From: Scatolibacter rhodanostii
Lineage (GTDB): Bacteria > Bacillota > Clostridia > Oscillospirales > Acutalibacteraceae
DNA: 64,000 nucleotides
Direction of reading: 5' to 3'
Assembly: GCF_900197595.1 (NCBI RefSeq)
Contig: NZ_FZLO01000001.1
Location: 744,001 to 808,000, forward strand
Part shown: positions 53,908-62,949 of the stretch, piece after piece
How positions within the stretch are numbered: the first letter of the stretch is position 1
Layout of the letters: every line of letters begins with the position of its first letter
The notes under the pieces: generated by a model
Told to the model about the DNA's origin: nothing
Seen by the model: only the letters and a program-made list of their open reading frames with translations
Database searches by the model: none
Made by a program: the position numbers and the translations under genes

Positions 53908-55110
53908 ATGAAAAAGATGATAAGCACTACTTTAGCAACTTTGACATTGGTCGCTGCATTAGCATCTTGCGGCAACAATGCAAACACATCAGGCGCCAAA
54001 GAGTCAGAAACCGGTTCGTCTGATGCCAAAACATCTGACGTTAGCACTTCTTCTGCCACAGACGTTTTTAAAGTGGGAGCAATTGGACCTCTAACTGGAC
54101 CTGCTGCTGCCTATGGAATTTCTGTTAAACAGGGTGCACAAATTGCAATCGATGAAATCAATGCTGCAGGCGGTGTTACTGTCGGCGACAAAACATATAG
54201 TTTTGAAATGATTTTTGAAGATGATGAAGCAACAGAAGATAAGGCTATTCAAGCTTATAATACCGTTATGGATAAAGGCATTAATGTCTTGATGGGTGCC
54301 GTTACCTCTGGTTCTAGTATTGCCATTGCCGACTTGACAAAGGCTGACGGAATTATGCAGCTTACCCCTTCTGCTTCTGCTGAGAATGCCATTAAAAACG
54401 ACAATGCTTTCCGCATTTGTTTCTCTGACCCTGAACAGGGCGTTGCTATGGCAGACTATATGATAGACACTCTTGGCAAAACAAAAGTTGCTGTTATCTA
54501 TAATAATGCTGATGAATATTCTACTGGCTTAGGTCAAGCTTTTGAAGAAGAAGTTGCTGCAAAAGGCGGCACCGTCGTTACTTCTGAAGCTTTTGCAACC
54601 GGTGATATGGATTTTAGCAGCCAGTTGACCAAAATTAAGGGTACAGATGCTGAAATCATCTATATTCCTGCTTACTATCAAGATGCCACTTATATTACAA
54701 AACAAGCAAAAGAAATGGGCATTACACTTCCCTTCATCGGTTCTGATGGCTGGGATGGTGTCTTAGGAACTGTTACTGATACAACTACTGTAGAAGGTGC
54801 TATTTTCTCCGCTCCGTTCTCTGCTTCTGTTGAAGATGATCATGTTAAAACTTTTGTAGATGCTTATAAAAAAGCCTATAGCGATGCTGTTCCAGATCAA
54901 TTTGCTGCTGACGGTTACGATTCTATCTACACCTTTAAAGCTGCAATGGAAAAAGCCTCTTCTATTGAAAGTGCTGATTTAATAGCAGCCATGACAGAAA
55001 TTACTGTTAACGGTTTAACTGGTGATAACATCACTTTTGATGCTTCCGGTGCTGCTAAAAAAGAAGTTCGCTATGTTAAAATTACCGACGGAGCTTATGC
55101 ATACGCGTAA
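53908..55110 (+). CDS. livJ: Branched-chain amino acid ABC transporter binding lipoprotein
   Basis: A 400-aa lipoprotein (lipobox LASCGNN) with an Ala/Ser/Thr-rich linker and a LivJ-type fold. Conserved parts are VGAIGPLTGPAAAYGISVKQGAQIA (in part GPLTGPAAAYG), RICFSDPEQG and FAADGYDSIYTFKAA. It captures leucine, isoleucine and valine or similar. ATG follows TAGGAGG. First gene of livJHMGF; two overlapping hairpins separate it from livH. Confidence 0.93.
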   Translation: MKKMISTTLATLTLVAALASCGNNANTSGAKESETGSSDAKTSDVSTSSATDVFKVGAIGPLTGPAAAYGISVKQGAQIAIDEINAAGGVTVGDKTYSFEMIFEDDEATEDKAIQAYNTVMDKGINVLMGAVTSGSSIAIADLTKADGIMQLTPSASAENAIKNDNAFRICFSDPEQGVAMADYMIDTLGKTKVAVIYNNADEYSTGLGQAFEEEVAAKGGTVVTSEAFATGDMDFSSQLTKIKGTDAEIIYIPAYYQDATYITKQAKEMGITLPFIGSDGWDGVLGTVTDTTTVEGAIFSAPFSASVEDDHVKTFVDAYKKAYSDAVPDQFAADGYDSIYTFKAAMEKASSIESADLIAAMTEITVNGLTGDNITFDASGAAKKEVRYVKITDGAYAYA

Positions 55111-55139
55111 AAAATAAATGCCGTGCAGAAGGAAAAGCG

Positions 55140-55192
55140 CCTTGACCGCGCCGGCCGAGCGCCAAGGAGGCAGTTTTCTGCCTCCTTTTTCC
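55140..55192 (+). terminator. Overlapping hairpins with T-run between livJ and livH
   Basis: Hairpin 1: CCTTG...CAAGG with inner GCGC/GCGC (55140-55167). Hairpin 2: AAGGAGGCAG/CTGCCTCCTT (55164-55187) then TTTTT. They share bases 55164-55167, so full forms of both cannot coexist. The region is GC-rich compared with its surroundings. Confidence 0.7.
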
Positions 55193-55282
55193 TTTTACAT
55201 GATTCTTTATCTACCTTTCATCCTTTTCTATTATTATTAAATATATATTTCTTTTGGGGAAATTATTAAATGAGGTGTAACA

Positions 55283-56173
55283 ATGGATATTTTCAGCAGC
55301 TTAGCAGAACAGCTGATTAATGGTCTGCGCACAGGCTCAATTTATGCGCTGATTGCTCTGGGGTATACCATGGTTTATGGCATTGCGAAAATGATCAATT
55401 TCGCTCATGGCGATATCATCATGGTTGGTGCCTATCTGCTATTTTTGTTAGGGGTTGGCAAATTAGGATTACCCACTCCTGTTGTCATTCTACTGGCTAT
55501 TATACTTTGTGCCGTTTTAGGCATGTTAATTGAAAAAATTGCATATAAACCATTGAGAAACGCACCACCGCTTGCAGTTCTCATTACCGCCATTGGTGTC
55601 AGCTATTTTTTACAGAATTTTGTACTTATCTCAATGGGTGCCACACCAATTCCTTTTGCCTCCATGATTAAGGTGCCTTCACTTACTCTTGGTACAATTA
55701 CTGTTTCTGGAATCACGCTGGCTACTCTTGTCGTTACTTTTGTTTGCATGGCTGGTCTGATATTTTTTGTTCAGCGTACTAAAACTGGTGCAGCCATGCG
55801 TGCTGTTTCAGAAGACCGCGGTGCTGCTGAGCTTATGGGTATCAACGTAAACAAAACGATTTCACTTACCTTTGCCATTGGTTCAGGTCTTGCTGCTGTT
55901 GCTGGTTTACTTTTTATCAGTCAATATGAATCTTTGCAGCCTACGCTCGGTGCACTACCTGGTATCAAAGCATTTGTGGCAGCTGTGCTAGGCGGCATAG
56001 GCTCTATTCCGGGTGCTATCGCCGGCGGTATTATTCTTGGCATTATTGAGAGCTTAACAAAAGCTTATATTTCTACCCAGCTTTCAGATGCCATTTCGTT
56101 TTCGGTCCTCGTACTAGTTCTGTTGATTCGTCCTGCTGGCATTATGGGCAAGATGAAGAATGAGAAGGTGTAG
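55283..56173 (+). CDS. livH: Branched-chain amino acid ABC permease LivH
   Basis: A 296-aa permease with about eight membrane segments. The N-terminal GLRTGSIYALIALGYTMVYG (LivH signature, in part SIYALIALGYTMVYG), NFAHGDIIMVGAY, and the EAA-like loop RAVSEDRGAAELMGIN, which contacts the ATPase, are clear. ATG follows GAGGTG. livM follows after 3 nt. Confidence 0.95.
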   Translation: MDIFSSLAEQLINGLRTGSIYALIALGYTMVYGIAKMINFAHGDIIMVGAYLLFLLGVGKLGLPTPVVILLAIILCAVLGMLIEKIAYKPLRNAPPLAVLITAIGVSYFLQNFVLISMGATPIPFASMIKVPSLTLGTITVSGITLATLVVTFVCMAGLIFFVQRTKTGAAMRAVSEDRGAAELMGINVNKTISLTFAIGSGLAAVAGLLFISQYESLQPTLGALPGIKAFVAAVLGGIGSIPGAIAGGIILGIIESLTKAYISTQLSDAISFSVLVLVLLIRPAGIMGKMKNEKV

Positions 56174-56176
56174 CCC

Positions 56177-57151
56177 ATGAAAAGAAAACTAATCTCTAAA
56201 AAGAATATTATTTCCGTGGCAATCATTGCTGTTCTTTATATCTTGATTCAGGTATTAATCAACGGTGGCTATCTATCCAGACAAATGATGTCTGTTATTA
56301 TTCCCTTATGCTATAACGTGATTATGGCGGTATCTTTGAGTTTAATTGTTGGTGTACTCGGTGAACTATCTCTAGGGCACGCTGCATTTATGTCAATAGG
56401 GGCCTATAGCAGTGCTCTTTTTACTACAAAATTTGAGTTACCTGAGTTCATTGCTTTACCTCTTGCGCTTATTATCGGTGGCCTATGTGCTGCTGCTTTG
56501 GGCTTTATCATCGGTATTCCTGTTCTGCGTTTGAAGGGTGACTATTTGGCCATTGTTACTTTGGGATTTGGTGAAATTATTAAGTCTATCTTCAATTTTT
56601 TGCCCATTACAGGTGGTTCAAAAGGCCTCTCTGGTATTCCTATTTACACCTCTTATCGCAATTTTGGCCTTGTATTTTTAATAACAGCCGTCATTGTGTT
56701 GCTGATCAAAAACTTGCTTGATTCTCGCCATGGCAGAGTCTTTGCTGCTATCCGTGATAATTCGATTGCGGCGCAGGCTACCGGCATTCCTGTTGGAACT
56801 TATAAAACAATGGCATTTGTGATTGCTGCTTTCTTTGCAGGCATAGCCGGTGTTTTATATGCTCATAACGTTGGAATCTTAAAGCCAGGTAATTTTGATT
56901 ACAATATGTCAATTGAAATTTTAGTTATGGTTGTTTTGGGCGGCATGGGTTCAATTGGTGGCAGTATTATTGCAGCTGTGATTCTCACCCTCTTGCCAGA
57001 GCTTCTGCGTTCTTTCGCAGATTACCGTATGTTATTGTATGCTATCGTGCTGATTGCTCTCATGCTTTTCAATAATTCTAGCTTAAAGAAAAAACTGATT
57101 GAAAAGAGACAGATGAGCAGACAAGAAAAATCAGAAAAGGAGGGCGAATGA
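56177..57151 (+). CDS. livM: Branched-chain amino acid ABC permease LivM
   Basis: A 324-aa permease with about eight to ten membrane segments. GELSLGHAAFMSIGAY and the loop AAIRDNSIAAQATGIPVGTYK are typical LivM motifs. The last 20 residues are highly charged (KRQMSRQEKSEKEGE). The gene ends 1 nt before livG, so expression is coupled. Confidence 0.95.
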   Translation: MKRKLISKKNIISVAIIAVLYILIQVLINGGYLSRQMMSVIIPLCYNVIMAVSLSLIVGVLGELSLGHAAFMSIGAYSSALFTTKFELPEFIALPLALIIGGLCAAALGFIIGIPVLRLKGDYLAIVTLGFGEIIKSIFNFLPITGGSKGLSGIPIYTSYRNFGLVFLITAVIVLLIKNLLDSRHGRVFAAIRDNSIAAQATGIPVGTYKTMAFVIAAFFAGIAGVLYAHNVGILKPGNFDYNMSIEILVMVVLGGMGSIGGSIIAAVILTLLPELLRSFADYRMLLYAIVLIALMLFNNSSLKKKLIEKRQMSRQEKSEKEGE

Positions 57152-57152
57152 C

Positions 57153-57911
57153 ATGCCAATTCTTGAAGTAACTGGTTTGGGCATTTCTTTTGGTGGTCTT
57201 AGGGCTGTTGATGACCTTAACATGACCATTGAAAAAGGCTCTCTTGTTGGTTTGATTGGTCCTAATGGAGCTGGAAAAACGACTGTTTTCAATATGCTCA
57301 CTGGTGTTTATCGCCCCACTGACGGCGGTATTCGGCTTGACGGTGAAAATTTAATCGGCAAAAAGCCCGATGAGATTTCTGCTGCGGGCATTGCTCGTAC
57401 GTTTCAAAATATTAGATTGTTTTCTAAAATGACAGTGCTTGACAATGTAAAAGTGGGTTTGCATAATCATATTAAATATCCTTTATTTGGTAGCTTGTTT
57501 CATGCCGGCTCTTATGCTAAAAAAGAAAAAGAAATGGATGAAAAGGCTCTGGAAATTCTTAAGGTTTTTGACCTTGACAGCAACAGTGATTTGAAAGCAG
57601 CCAATTTGCCTTATGGTAAGCAAAGAAAGCTTGAAATTGCTCGCGCTTTGGCAACAGCGCCAAAACTATTGCTATTAGATGAACCGGCTGCCGGTATGAA
57701 CCCCAATGAAACAGCTGAACTCATGGAGACAATCCAGTTGGTTCGCGAAAAATTTGGTGTTACTATCTTGCTGATTGAACATGATATGAAACTGGTTTCA
57801 GGTATTTGCGAGTACATTTATGTACTAAACTTTGGTCGTGAGCTGGCTCAAGGAACACCGAAAGAGGTTCTGAATAACCAAGAAGTTATCACAGCTTATC
57901 TGGGAGAATAG
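57153..57911 (+). CDS. livG: Branched-chain amino acid ABC ATPase LivG
   Basis: A 252-aa ATPase. Walker A GPNGAGKTT near 37, a variant signature LPYGKQRKLEIARALA (LSGGQ position), Walker B LLLLDEPAAGMNP near 170 and switch His in LLIEHDM are present. The YGKQR in place of LSGGQ is normal for LivG. It pairs with LivF. Confidence 0.95.
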   Translation: MPILEVTGLGISFGGLRAVDDLNMTIEKGSLVGLIGPNGAGKTTVFNMLTGVYRPTDGGIRLDGENLIGKKPDEISAAGIARTFQNIRLFSKMTVLDNVKVGLHNHIKYPLFGSLFHAGSYAKKEKEMDEKALEILKVFDLDSNSDLKAANLPYGKQRKLEIARALATAPKLLLLDEPAAGMNPNETAELMETIQLVREKFGVTILLIEHDMKLVSGICEYIYVLNFGRELAQGTPKEVLNNQEVITAYLGE

Positions 57912-57926
57912 AGGAGGGAAACGACT

Positions 57927-58634
57927 ATGTCTATGCTAGAAGTTACAGATTTAAATGTCTACTATGGTATGATTCACGCAATTCGTGACGTTTCCTTTAC
58001 CGTCGAACAAGGAGAAGTCATTGCTCTGATCGGCGCAAACGGGGCTGGCAAAACCACTATCTTGCACACTGTCACTCGTTTGCTTGCCTCAAAATCAGGT
58101 TCTGTTCAATTTGAGGGAAAAGACATTACCCATGCACCTGCGCATTCTATTGTTCGGCTAGGTATGAGTCATGTGCCCGAAGGCCGTCGAGTTTTTGCCG
58201 ATTTGTCTGTGTATGAAAACCTAAAGCTCGGTGCTTATACTCGTTCAAAAGCTGAAACAGAAGAAAGCTTACAAGATGTTTACAAGCGCTTTCCTCGCCT
58301 TGAAGAGAGAAAATCGCAGCTTTCTGGTACACTTTCAGGTGGTGAGCAACAAATGCTTGCTATGGGCCGGGCCTTGATGTCTCGCCCTAAAATCATTTTG
58401 ATGGATGAACCGTCTATGGGTCTATCTCCCCTGTTTGTAAATGAAATTTTCAATATAATTCAAGAAGTGAGCGCTTCGGGCACCACGGTTCTCTTGGTAG
58501 AGCAAAATGCAAAAAAAGCTCTTTCAATCGCTGACCGTGCTTATGTACTTGAGACTGGAAAAATCATTAAAAGCGGAGCCGCATCTGACTTAATTCATGA
58601 TGAAGACATTAAAAAGGCTTATTTAGGCGAATAA
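57927..58634 (+). CDS. livF: Branched-chain amino acid ABC ATPase LivF
   Basis: A 235-aa ATPase. Walker A GANGAGKTT near 36, HVPEGRRVFADLSVYENL (LivF signature, in part VPEGRRVFADLSV), LSGGEQQMLAMGRAL and Walker B IILMDEPSMGLSP are present. It completes the livJHMGF importer. ATG follows GAGGAGGG. Confidence 0.95.
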   Translation: MSMLEVTDLNVYYGMIHAIRDVSFTVEQGEVIALIGANGAGKTTILHTVTRLLASKSGSVQFEGKDITHAPAHSIVRLGMSHVPEGRRVFADLSVYENLKLGAYTRSKAETEESLQDVYKRFPRLEERKSQLSGTLSGGEQQMLAMGRALMSRPKIILMDEPSMGLSPLFVNEIFNIIQEVSASGTTVLLVEQNAKKALSIADRAYVLETGKIIKSGAASDLIHDEDIKKAYLGE

Positions 58635-58759
58635 ACCAGTACGACAAAGTTTTTTCAAAGTTGCTTCTTCATTACTCTTAATTTATTTTGCAGTATAATA
58701 ACTTTAAAACGGATTTATACGTCTTTTGGTATAAATCTTGGAAAGGATATGAAGATTCT

Positions 58760-59383
58760 ATGCAGCAGTTTATTATTACCATTGCCAGACAATATGGTTC
58801 CGGCGGAAGAACGGTCGGACATATGCTTGCAGAACGACTGAACATTCCTTATTATGGGCGTGAAATTATTACTATGGCCTCTGAGGACAGCGGTATCAAT
58901 CAAGAACTCTTTTCAGACGAAAGATTGAAGCCAGGCTTTTTCCGTTATCTGATGCGCCGGTATCAAGACCGTACTCCGGCTACTCCTGAAAATACTCGAT
59001 TTATTGAAAGCGATAATCTCTACAGCTATCAAGCTAAAATTATCCGTCAACTTGCTGAACAAGGTCCTTGCATTTTAATTGGTCGCTGTGCTGATTATAT
59101 TCTGCGTGAAAGGCCTGACGTGATTCGAGTTATGATTCATGCACCAACTGAATTTTGTGTGCAACAGGCAGCAAAACTCAACTCCTTACCAGATGCTGAA
59201 TTACGCCGCAAAATTGCGCAAACAGACGACTATCGTAGCAAGTTTTATGAATATTATACCGGTCAAGATTGGTTGAATGCGCAAAATTACGACCTTGCCT
59301 TAAATAGTGCTGTTTTAGGTTTTGAAGGTACTGCCGATGCAATTGAAGCTTATTTAGCAGTTCGGAAAAAAACAAACATATAA
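58760..59383 (+). CDS. Cytidylate kinase-like family protein
   Basis: A 207-aa protein of the cytidylate-kinase-like group (Cmk-related P-loop fold). A degenerate P-loop TIARQYGSGGRTVG is seen near residues 7-20, followed by GREIITMASEDSGI. It is distinct from true Cmk and its substrate is not established. ATG at 58760 is supported by homology and AAAGGAT about 12 nt upstream; the longer frame is not. A TATAAT at 58694-58699 hints at its own promoter. Confidence 0.82.
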   Translation: MQQFIITIARQYGSGGRTVGHMLAERLNIPYYGREIITMASEDSGINQELFSDERLKPGFFRYLMRRYQDRTPATPENTRFIESDNLYSYQAKIIRQLAEQGPCILIGRCADYILRERPDVIRVMIHAPTEFCVQQAAKLNSLPDAELRRKIAQTDDYRSKFYEYYTGQDWLNAQNYDLALNSAVLGFEGTADAIEAYLAVRKKTNI

Positions 59384-59390
59384 TTAATGG

Positions 59391-59433
59391 CTCCGGTTTA
59401 ATTCTAGCTGATAAGGATTGAACCGGAGTTTTA
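59391..59433 (+). terminator. Terminator after the cytidylate-kinase-like gene
   Basis: CTCCGGTT (59391-59398) pairs with AACCGGAG (59421-59428), followed by TTTT. Confidence 0.85.
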
Positions 59434-59504
59434 TCGTTGTTATCTGACGTTATTGACTTCAAAATGGTTATTTATAGATTTATTGAAAAAAACAAATTTT
59501 ATAG

Positions 59505-59533
59505 TTGCTTTTTTCCACATCCTGTAGTATAAT
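59505..59533 (+). promoter_or_regulatory. Promoter of tRNA-Leu
   Basis: TTGCTT (59505-59510), 17-nt spacer, TATAAT (59528-59533), 19 nt upstream of the mature tRNA. Confidence 0.75.
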
Positions 59534-59551
59534 AAATAACGTTGTAAACAT

Positions 59552-59638
59552 GCCGGTGTGATGGAATTGGCAGACGTGCTGGACTCAAAATCCAGTGGTA
59601 GCGATACCGTGCCGGTTCGAGTCCGGCCACCGGCACCA
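59552..59638 (+). tRNA. tRNA-Leu (anticodon CAA)
   Basis: An 87-nt class II tRNA. The acceptor stem GCCGGTG pairs with CACCGGC, and CCA is encoded. The anticodon stem CTGGA/TCCAG holds loop CTCAAAA, giving anticodon CAA (reads UUG). A long variable arm (GTGGTAGCGATACC region) and T-loop GGTTCGAGTCC are present. It has its own promoter and terminator. Confidence 0.97.
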
Positions 59639-59643
59639 ACTTG

Positions 59644-59690
59644 ATTAGGCTGAAACAAATGCAAATGTATTTGTTTCAGCCTAATTGTTT
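59644..59690 (+). terminator. Terminator of tRNA-Leu
   Basis: A perfect 17-bp stem, ATTAGGCTGAAACAAAT (59644-59660) with its complement (59669-59685), followed by TGTTT. Confidence 0.9.
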
Positions 59691-59751
59691 ATCTTTCAGT
59701 TTCAAAGGGAATTTTGATTTCTACACATATATAACAGAAAGGTGACGACTA

Positions 59752-60204
59752 ATGAAGTTACTAACAATTAGAATTGCCACTGAACAAGATAAATATGATA
59801 TCATTAAACTATCACAAAAATGGGAGTCAGAAAATATAACCTATGGTTATATTGCAAATACGTATGAGGCACTTCGTAAATACACCATTTGGAGTGCTCT
59901 ATATGATGATTGTGTAATTGGCTTTCTGATGGGTCACCACACAAATTCAGAGGACTGGTGCATCATCCCCAAAGATAATGCAATTTTTTGTATTGAAGAT
60001 TTTTATATCCTTCCTGAATTTAGAGATAAAGGGATAGGGCAAATTTTATTTGATTTTGTTGAGAAAGCTTTAAAAGACAGTCAAATAGACTATATACTTT
60101 TGAATACTGCTACAAAAGACTACGCAAGAATACAAAATTTTTACACTGAAAAACTAGACATAAAAGTTTGGACGACGACCTTATTTAAAAATCTAGGTAA
60201 CTAA
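59752..60204 (+). CDS. GNAT-family acetyltransferase
   Basis: A 150-aa acetyltransferase. The beta4-loop FCIEDFYILPEFRDKGIG is followed by QILFDFVEKAL, giving the acetyl-CoA-binding pattern RDKGIGQ near residue 95. It ends FYTEKLDIKVWTT, a typical last segment. The acceptor is unknown; the gene stands alone after the tRNA. ATG follows GAAAGGTGA. Confidence 0.88.
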   Translation: MKLLTIRIATEQDKYDIIKLSQKWESENITYGYIANTYEALRKYTIWSALYDDCVIGFLMGHHTNSEDWCIIPKDNAIFCIEDFYILPEFRDKGIGQILFDFVEKALKDSQIDYILLNTATKDYARIQNFYTEKLDIKVWTTTLFKNLGN

Positions 60205-60250
60205 AATAAACTTTTTCTAGCTTCTCAATAACATTCTCCTTCTCAACAAA

Positions 60251-61111
60251 TCATTCGTATATGACACGAAAAGTTTCTGTATCGGCAGGGTATATTCTAT
60301 CCTGCTTTTTTCTATATTGCCCAGGACTAATTCCCAGCTTACCGGAGAAAGCATAACCAAACTGTTGTCGGCTGTTATAGCCACAAGCAAAAGCAATTTC
60401 TGTAATCGTCTGTTTTGTGTTTTGCAGCAGGAAACATGCTTTTTCTAATCGCAGAGCATGCACTGCATCTATAATACTATGCCCCGTATGTTGCGTAAAT
60501 AGGACGTGCAGATAAGCACTGCTAAGCCCGACAGCTTCTGCTACCTCTTGCACCCGAATATCCTCTTCAAAATGCGCTTGTAAGTATTCTTTCGCTAGGC
60601 GAATATAACGTATGCCTGTTGGCGCATTTTCACGACACTTGGAAAGAATGATTAAGAGTCTATAAAAAAGTAGTTCTGACAAGAATGACATACCACCAGA
60701 CTCTAGTTCCTTAATCAACTCATTTAAAGCCGTGCTGGCATGTGCAGTATCGTGCAGCAAAACATAAGGGCGTTTCTCTGTTAAAAAATCTTGAAAATCA
60801 GGACTTTTCTCCATGAGTAAGCGTAAGTCCATACCTGACCTATAAGGAAGACAAGCAAATTCTAAGTTTAAAAGCTGGCACCCACTCCCCTCAACCAACA
60901 ATCTGTGAGGAATGTCTTGATCAATAAAAATCAATTGCTTCTCTCGAAGAAGAATTTCATCTTTACCTAAGAATATCTTGCAACTTCCTCTGATAACACA
61001 CATAATTTCACAGCGCGCATGCACGTGTACTTCCATATCAAAATGCTGCCATTGTAATGCATAGTACGCTTCAATTTGTGCATATCGATTGGAAAGGGAA
61101 TAAATACTCAT
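60251..61111 (-). CDS. AraC-family transcriptional regulator
   Basis: A 286-aa regulator. An N-terminal cupin-like ligand domain (EVHVHARCEIMCVIRG in part, near 27-45) is followed by two C-terminal helix-turn-helix units. The first is IRVQEVAEAVGLSSAYLHVLF, in part VQEVAEAVGLSSAYL; the second is ITEIAFACGYNSRQQFGYAF, in part ITEIAFACGYNSRQQF. It is divergent from a GH4 glycosidase gene, which it probably activates in response to a sugar. Confidence 0.93.
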   Translation of the reverse strand: MSIYSLSNRYAQIEAYYALQWQHFDMEVHVHARCEIMCVIRGSCKIFLGKDEILLREKQLIFIDQDIPHRLLVEGSGCQLLNLEFACLPYRSGMDLRLLMEKSPDFQDFLTEKRPYVLLHDTAHASTALNELIKELESGGMSFLSELLFYRLLIILSKCRENAPTGIRYIRLAKEYLQAHFEEDIRVQEVAEAVGLSSAYLHVLFTQHTGHSIIDAVHALRLEKACFLLQNTKQTITEIAFACGYNSRQQFGYAFSGKLGISPGQYRKKQDRIYPADTETFRVIYE

Positions 61112-61177
61112 AATGATTTGTTACCTCATTAATATAATAAGATTTTAACCTTTTGATTTTATAATCCTACAGTTTCT

Positions 61178-61215
61178 ATTTTAAAATATACTCTATCAGC
61201 AGTATACTTTAAAAT
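61178..61215. promoter_or_regulatory. Long inverted repeat between the AraC gene and the GH4 gene
   Basis: Two 15-bp arms with one mismatch, ATTTTAAAATATACT (61178-61192) and AGTATACTTTAAAAT (61201-61215), around an 8-nt centre. It is placed about 90 nt upstream of a TATACT -10 box (61292-61297) that has no good -35, as for an activator site. Confidence 0.55.
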
Positions 61216-61333
61216 AAAAAACAATACAAGAATTTCTTGCATTTTACAAGTTTGCGCTGCAATTTATTCCGCTTGTTTCTTTTGTTTGAGCTATACTAAA
61301 TTAAAAATCTTGCTGAGTGGAGGAAAAATTGAA

Positions 61334-62803
61334 ATGAGTTTTAAACTTGCCATTATTGGTGCAGGAAGTTTGGTTTTTGCCAGAACTTTATTCACCGACA
61401 TTATGTCCGTGCCGGAATTCAGAAATATTGAAATTGCTTTTACAGATATTAATCAAGACAATCTAGACAAAGTCACTCATCTTTGTCAACGTGATTTAGA
61501 GGCAAATGGTATCAAAACCAAAATTCAGTCTACACTAGATCGCCGAGAAGCCTTTAAAGATGCCAAATACATCATCAACTGTGTGCGAATTGGTGTGTTA
61601 GAGGGTTTTGAGACAGATGTTGAAATTCCCCTAAAATATGGCGTTGATCAGTGTGTTGGTGATACCCTCTGCACTGGTGGAATTATGTATGGACAGCGTA
61701 CCATTTGGGAGCTTCTAAATTTCTGCAAAGACATTCGAGAAGTGGCTGCACCGAATGCTATTCTTTTGAACTATTCTAACCCCAATGCGATGGTTACTTG
61801 GGCTTGTAACAAATACGGCGGTGTTCCTACCATTGGGCTATGTCATGGTGAAATTCACGGCGAACATCAAATTGCCGAAGTATTAAAAATTCCCCACGAA
61901 GAGCTTGATTTTATCTGTGCCGGCATCAATCATCAAACGTGGTATATCTCTGTTAAGCACCATGGCGCAGAAATGCTAGAAAGAATTCGTAATGAATTTG
62001 ATAGCGTAGAACGATTCCAAAAAGAAGAAAAGGTTCGTATCGATATCTTAAAACGTTTTGGCTATTATTCCACAGAATCTAACGGGCATTTATCCGAATA
62101 TGTTTCATGGTATCGCAAACGCCCGCAAGATATTGAAAAATGGATTGACACCTCCAGCTGGATTCATGGCGAAACTGGCGGATATCTCCGTGTAACAAGA
62201 GAAGAACGCGATTGGTTTTTGACGGATTATCCAAAAATTGCTGCTGAACCTCCTAAGAAATACGATGGTAGCTGTCGTGGAAAAGAGCACGGCTCTTATA
62301 TTATGGAAGCTTTAGAAACAGGAAGAACCTACCGTGGACATTTTAACGTAATGAATAATGGTTGTATCACTAATTTGCCCGATGAATCTGTGGTAGAAGT
62401 ACCTTGCTATGTAGACGGCAACGGGATTTCTGTGCCAAAAGTAGGCGACTTGCCCTTAGGTTGTGCTGCTGTCTGTTCACAATCTATTTGGGTGCAGAAG
62501 CTGGCTGTAGAAGCCGCTGTTGCCGGTGATGTACAGCTATTAAAGCAAGCTGCTTTAATGGATCCGCTAACAGGTGCCGTATGCGATCCACCTGAAATTT
62601 GGCAAATGATTGACGAAATGCTGATTGCACAGGAAGAATGGTTGCCACAGTATAAAGAGGCGATTGCACAGGCAAAAGAAAACTTCGCAAAAGGAAATCT
62701 GATTCCGACGAAAGAAGATTATCGTGGTGCCGTGCGCATCCGCCAAAAAACGGTGGAAGAAGTGGCCCAAGAGCACGAAAAGCGCAACATTACCGCACAA
62801 TAA
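61334..62803 (+). CDS. Glycoside hydrolase family 4 (alpha-galactosidase/alpha-glucosidase type)
   Basis: A 489-aa NAD- and metal-dependent glycosidase. The N-terminal NAD site is IIGAGSLVFARTLFTDI. The metal-binding Cys and His appear in IGLCHGEIHGEH and CAGINHQTWY, and the MelA-like GVDQCVGDTLCTGG motif follows the NAD region. It acts in the cytosol by an oxidation-elimination mechanism on glycosides. ATG at 61334 follows GTGGAGG; the frame is open 16 codons further without a ribosome binding site. No transporter is adjacent. Confidence 0.93.
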   Translation: MSFKLAIIGAGSLVFARTLFTDIMSVPEFRNIEIAFTDINQDNLDKVTHLCQRDLEANGIKTKIQSTLDRREAFKDAKYIINCVRIGVLEGFETDVEIPLKYGVDQCVGDTLCTGGIMYGQRTIWELLNFCKDIREVAAPNAILLNYSNPNAMVTWACNKYGGVPTIGLCHGEIHGEHQIAEVLKIPHEELDFICAGINHQTWYISVKHHGAEMLERIRNEFDSVERFQKEEKVRIDILKRFGYYSTESNGHLSEYVSWYRKRPQDIEKWIDTSSWIHGETGGYLRVTREERDWFLTDYPKIAAEPPKKYDGSCRGKEHGSYIMEALETGRTYRGHFNVMNNGCITNLPDESVVEVPCYVDGNGISVPKVGDLPLGCAAVCSQSIWVQKLAVEAAVAGDVQLLKQAALMDPLTGAVCDPPEIWQMIDEMLIAQEEWLPQYKEAIAQAKENFAKGNLIPTKEDYRGAVRIRQKTVEEVAQEHEKRNITAQ

Positions 62804-62822
62804 TAACCTAAAAAACAAAAAT

Positions 62823-62866
62823 AAAAACAGAGAGAACTTTGAGATGAGTTCCCTCTGTTTTTGTAT
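62823..62866. terminator. Bidirectional terminator between GH4 and the ferredoxin oxidoreductase operon
   Basis: AAAAACAGAG pairs with CTCTGTTTTT, flanked by A and T runs and an inner AGAAC/GTTC-type pairing. Confidence 0.85.
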
Positions 62867-62949
62867 TTAGTACAATGCAACGCCAAAGCAAGTATCTTAT
62901 TGCACTTTAACTTTTATTTAGGTATTCGTTAAGAGATTCTGCTACCTAT

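Noticed and set aside
59440-59664. 74-aa minus-strand ORF over tRNA-Leu
   Set aside because: It is the reverse complement of the tRNA gene.
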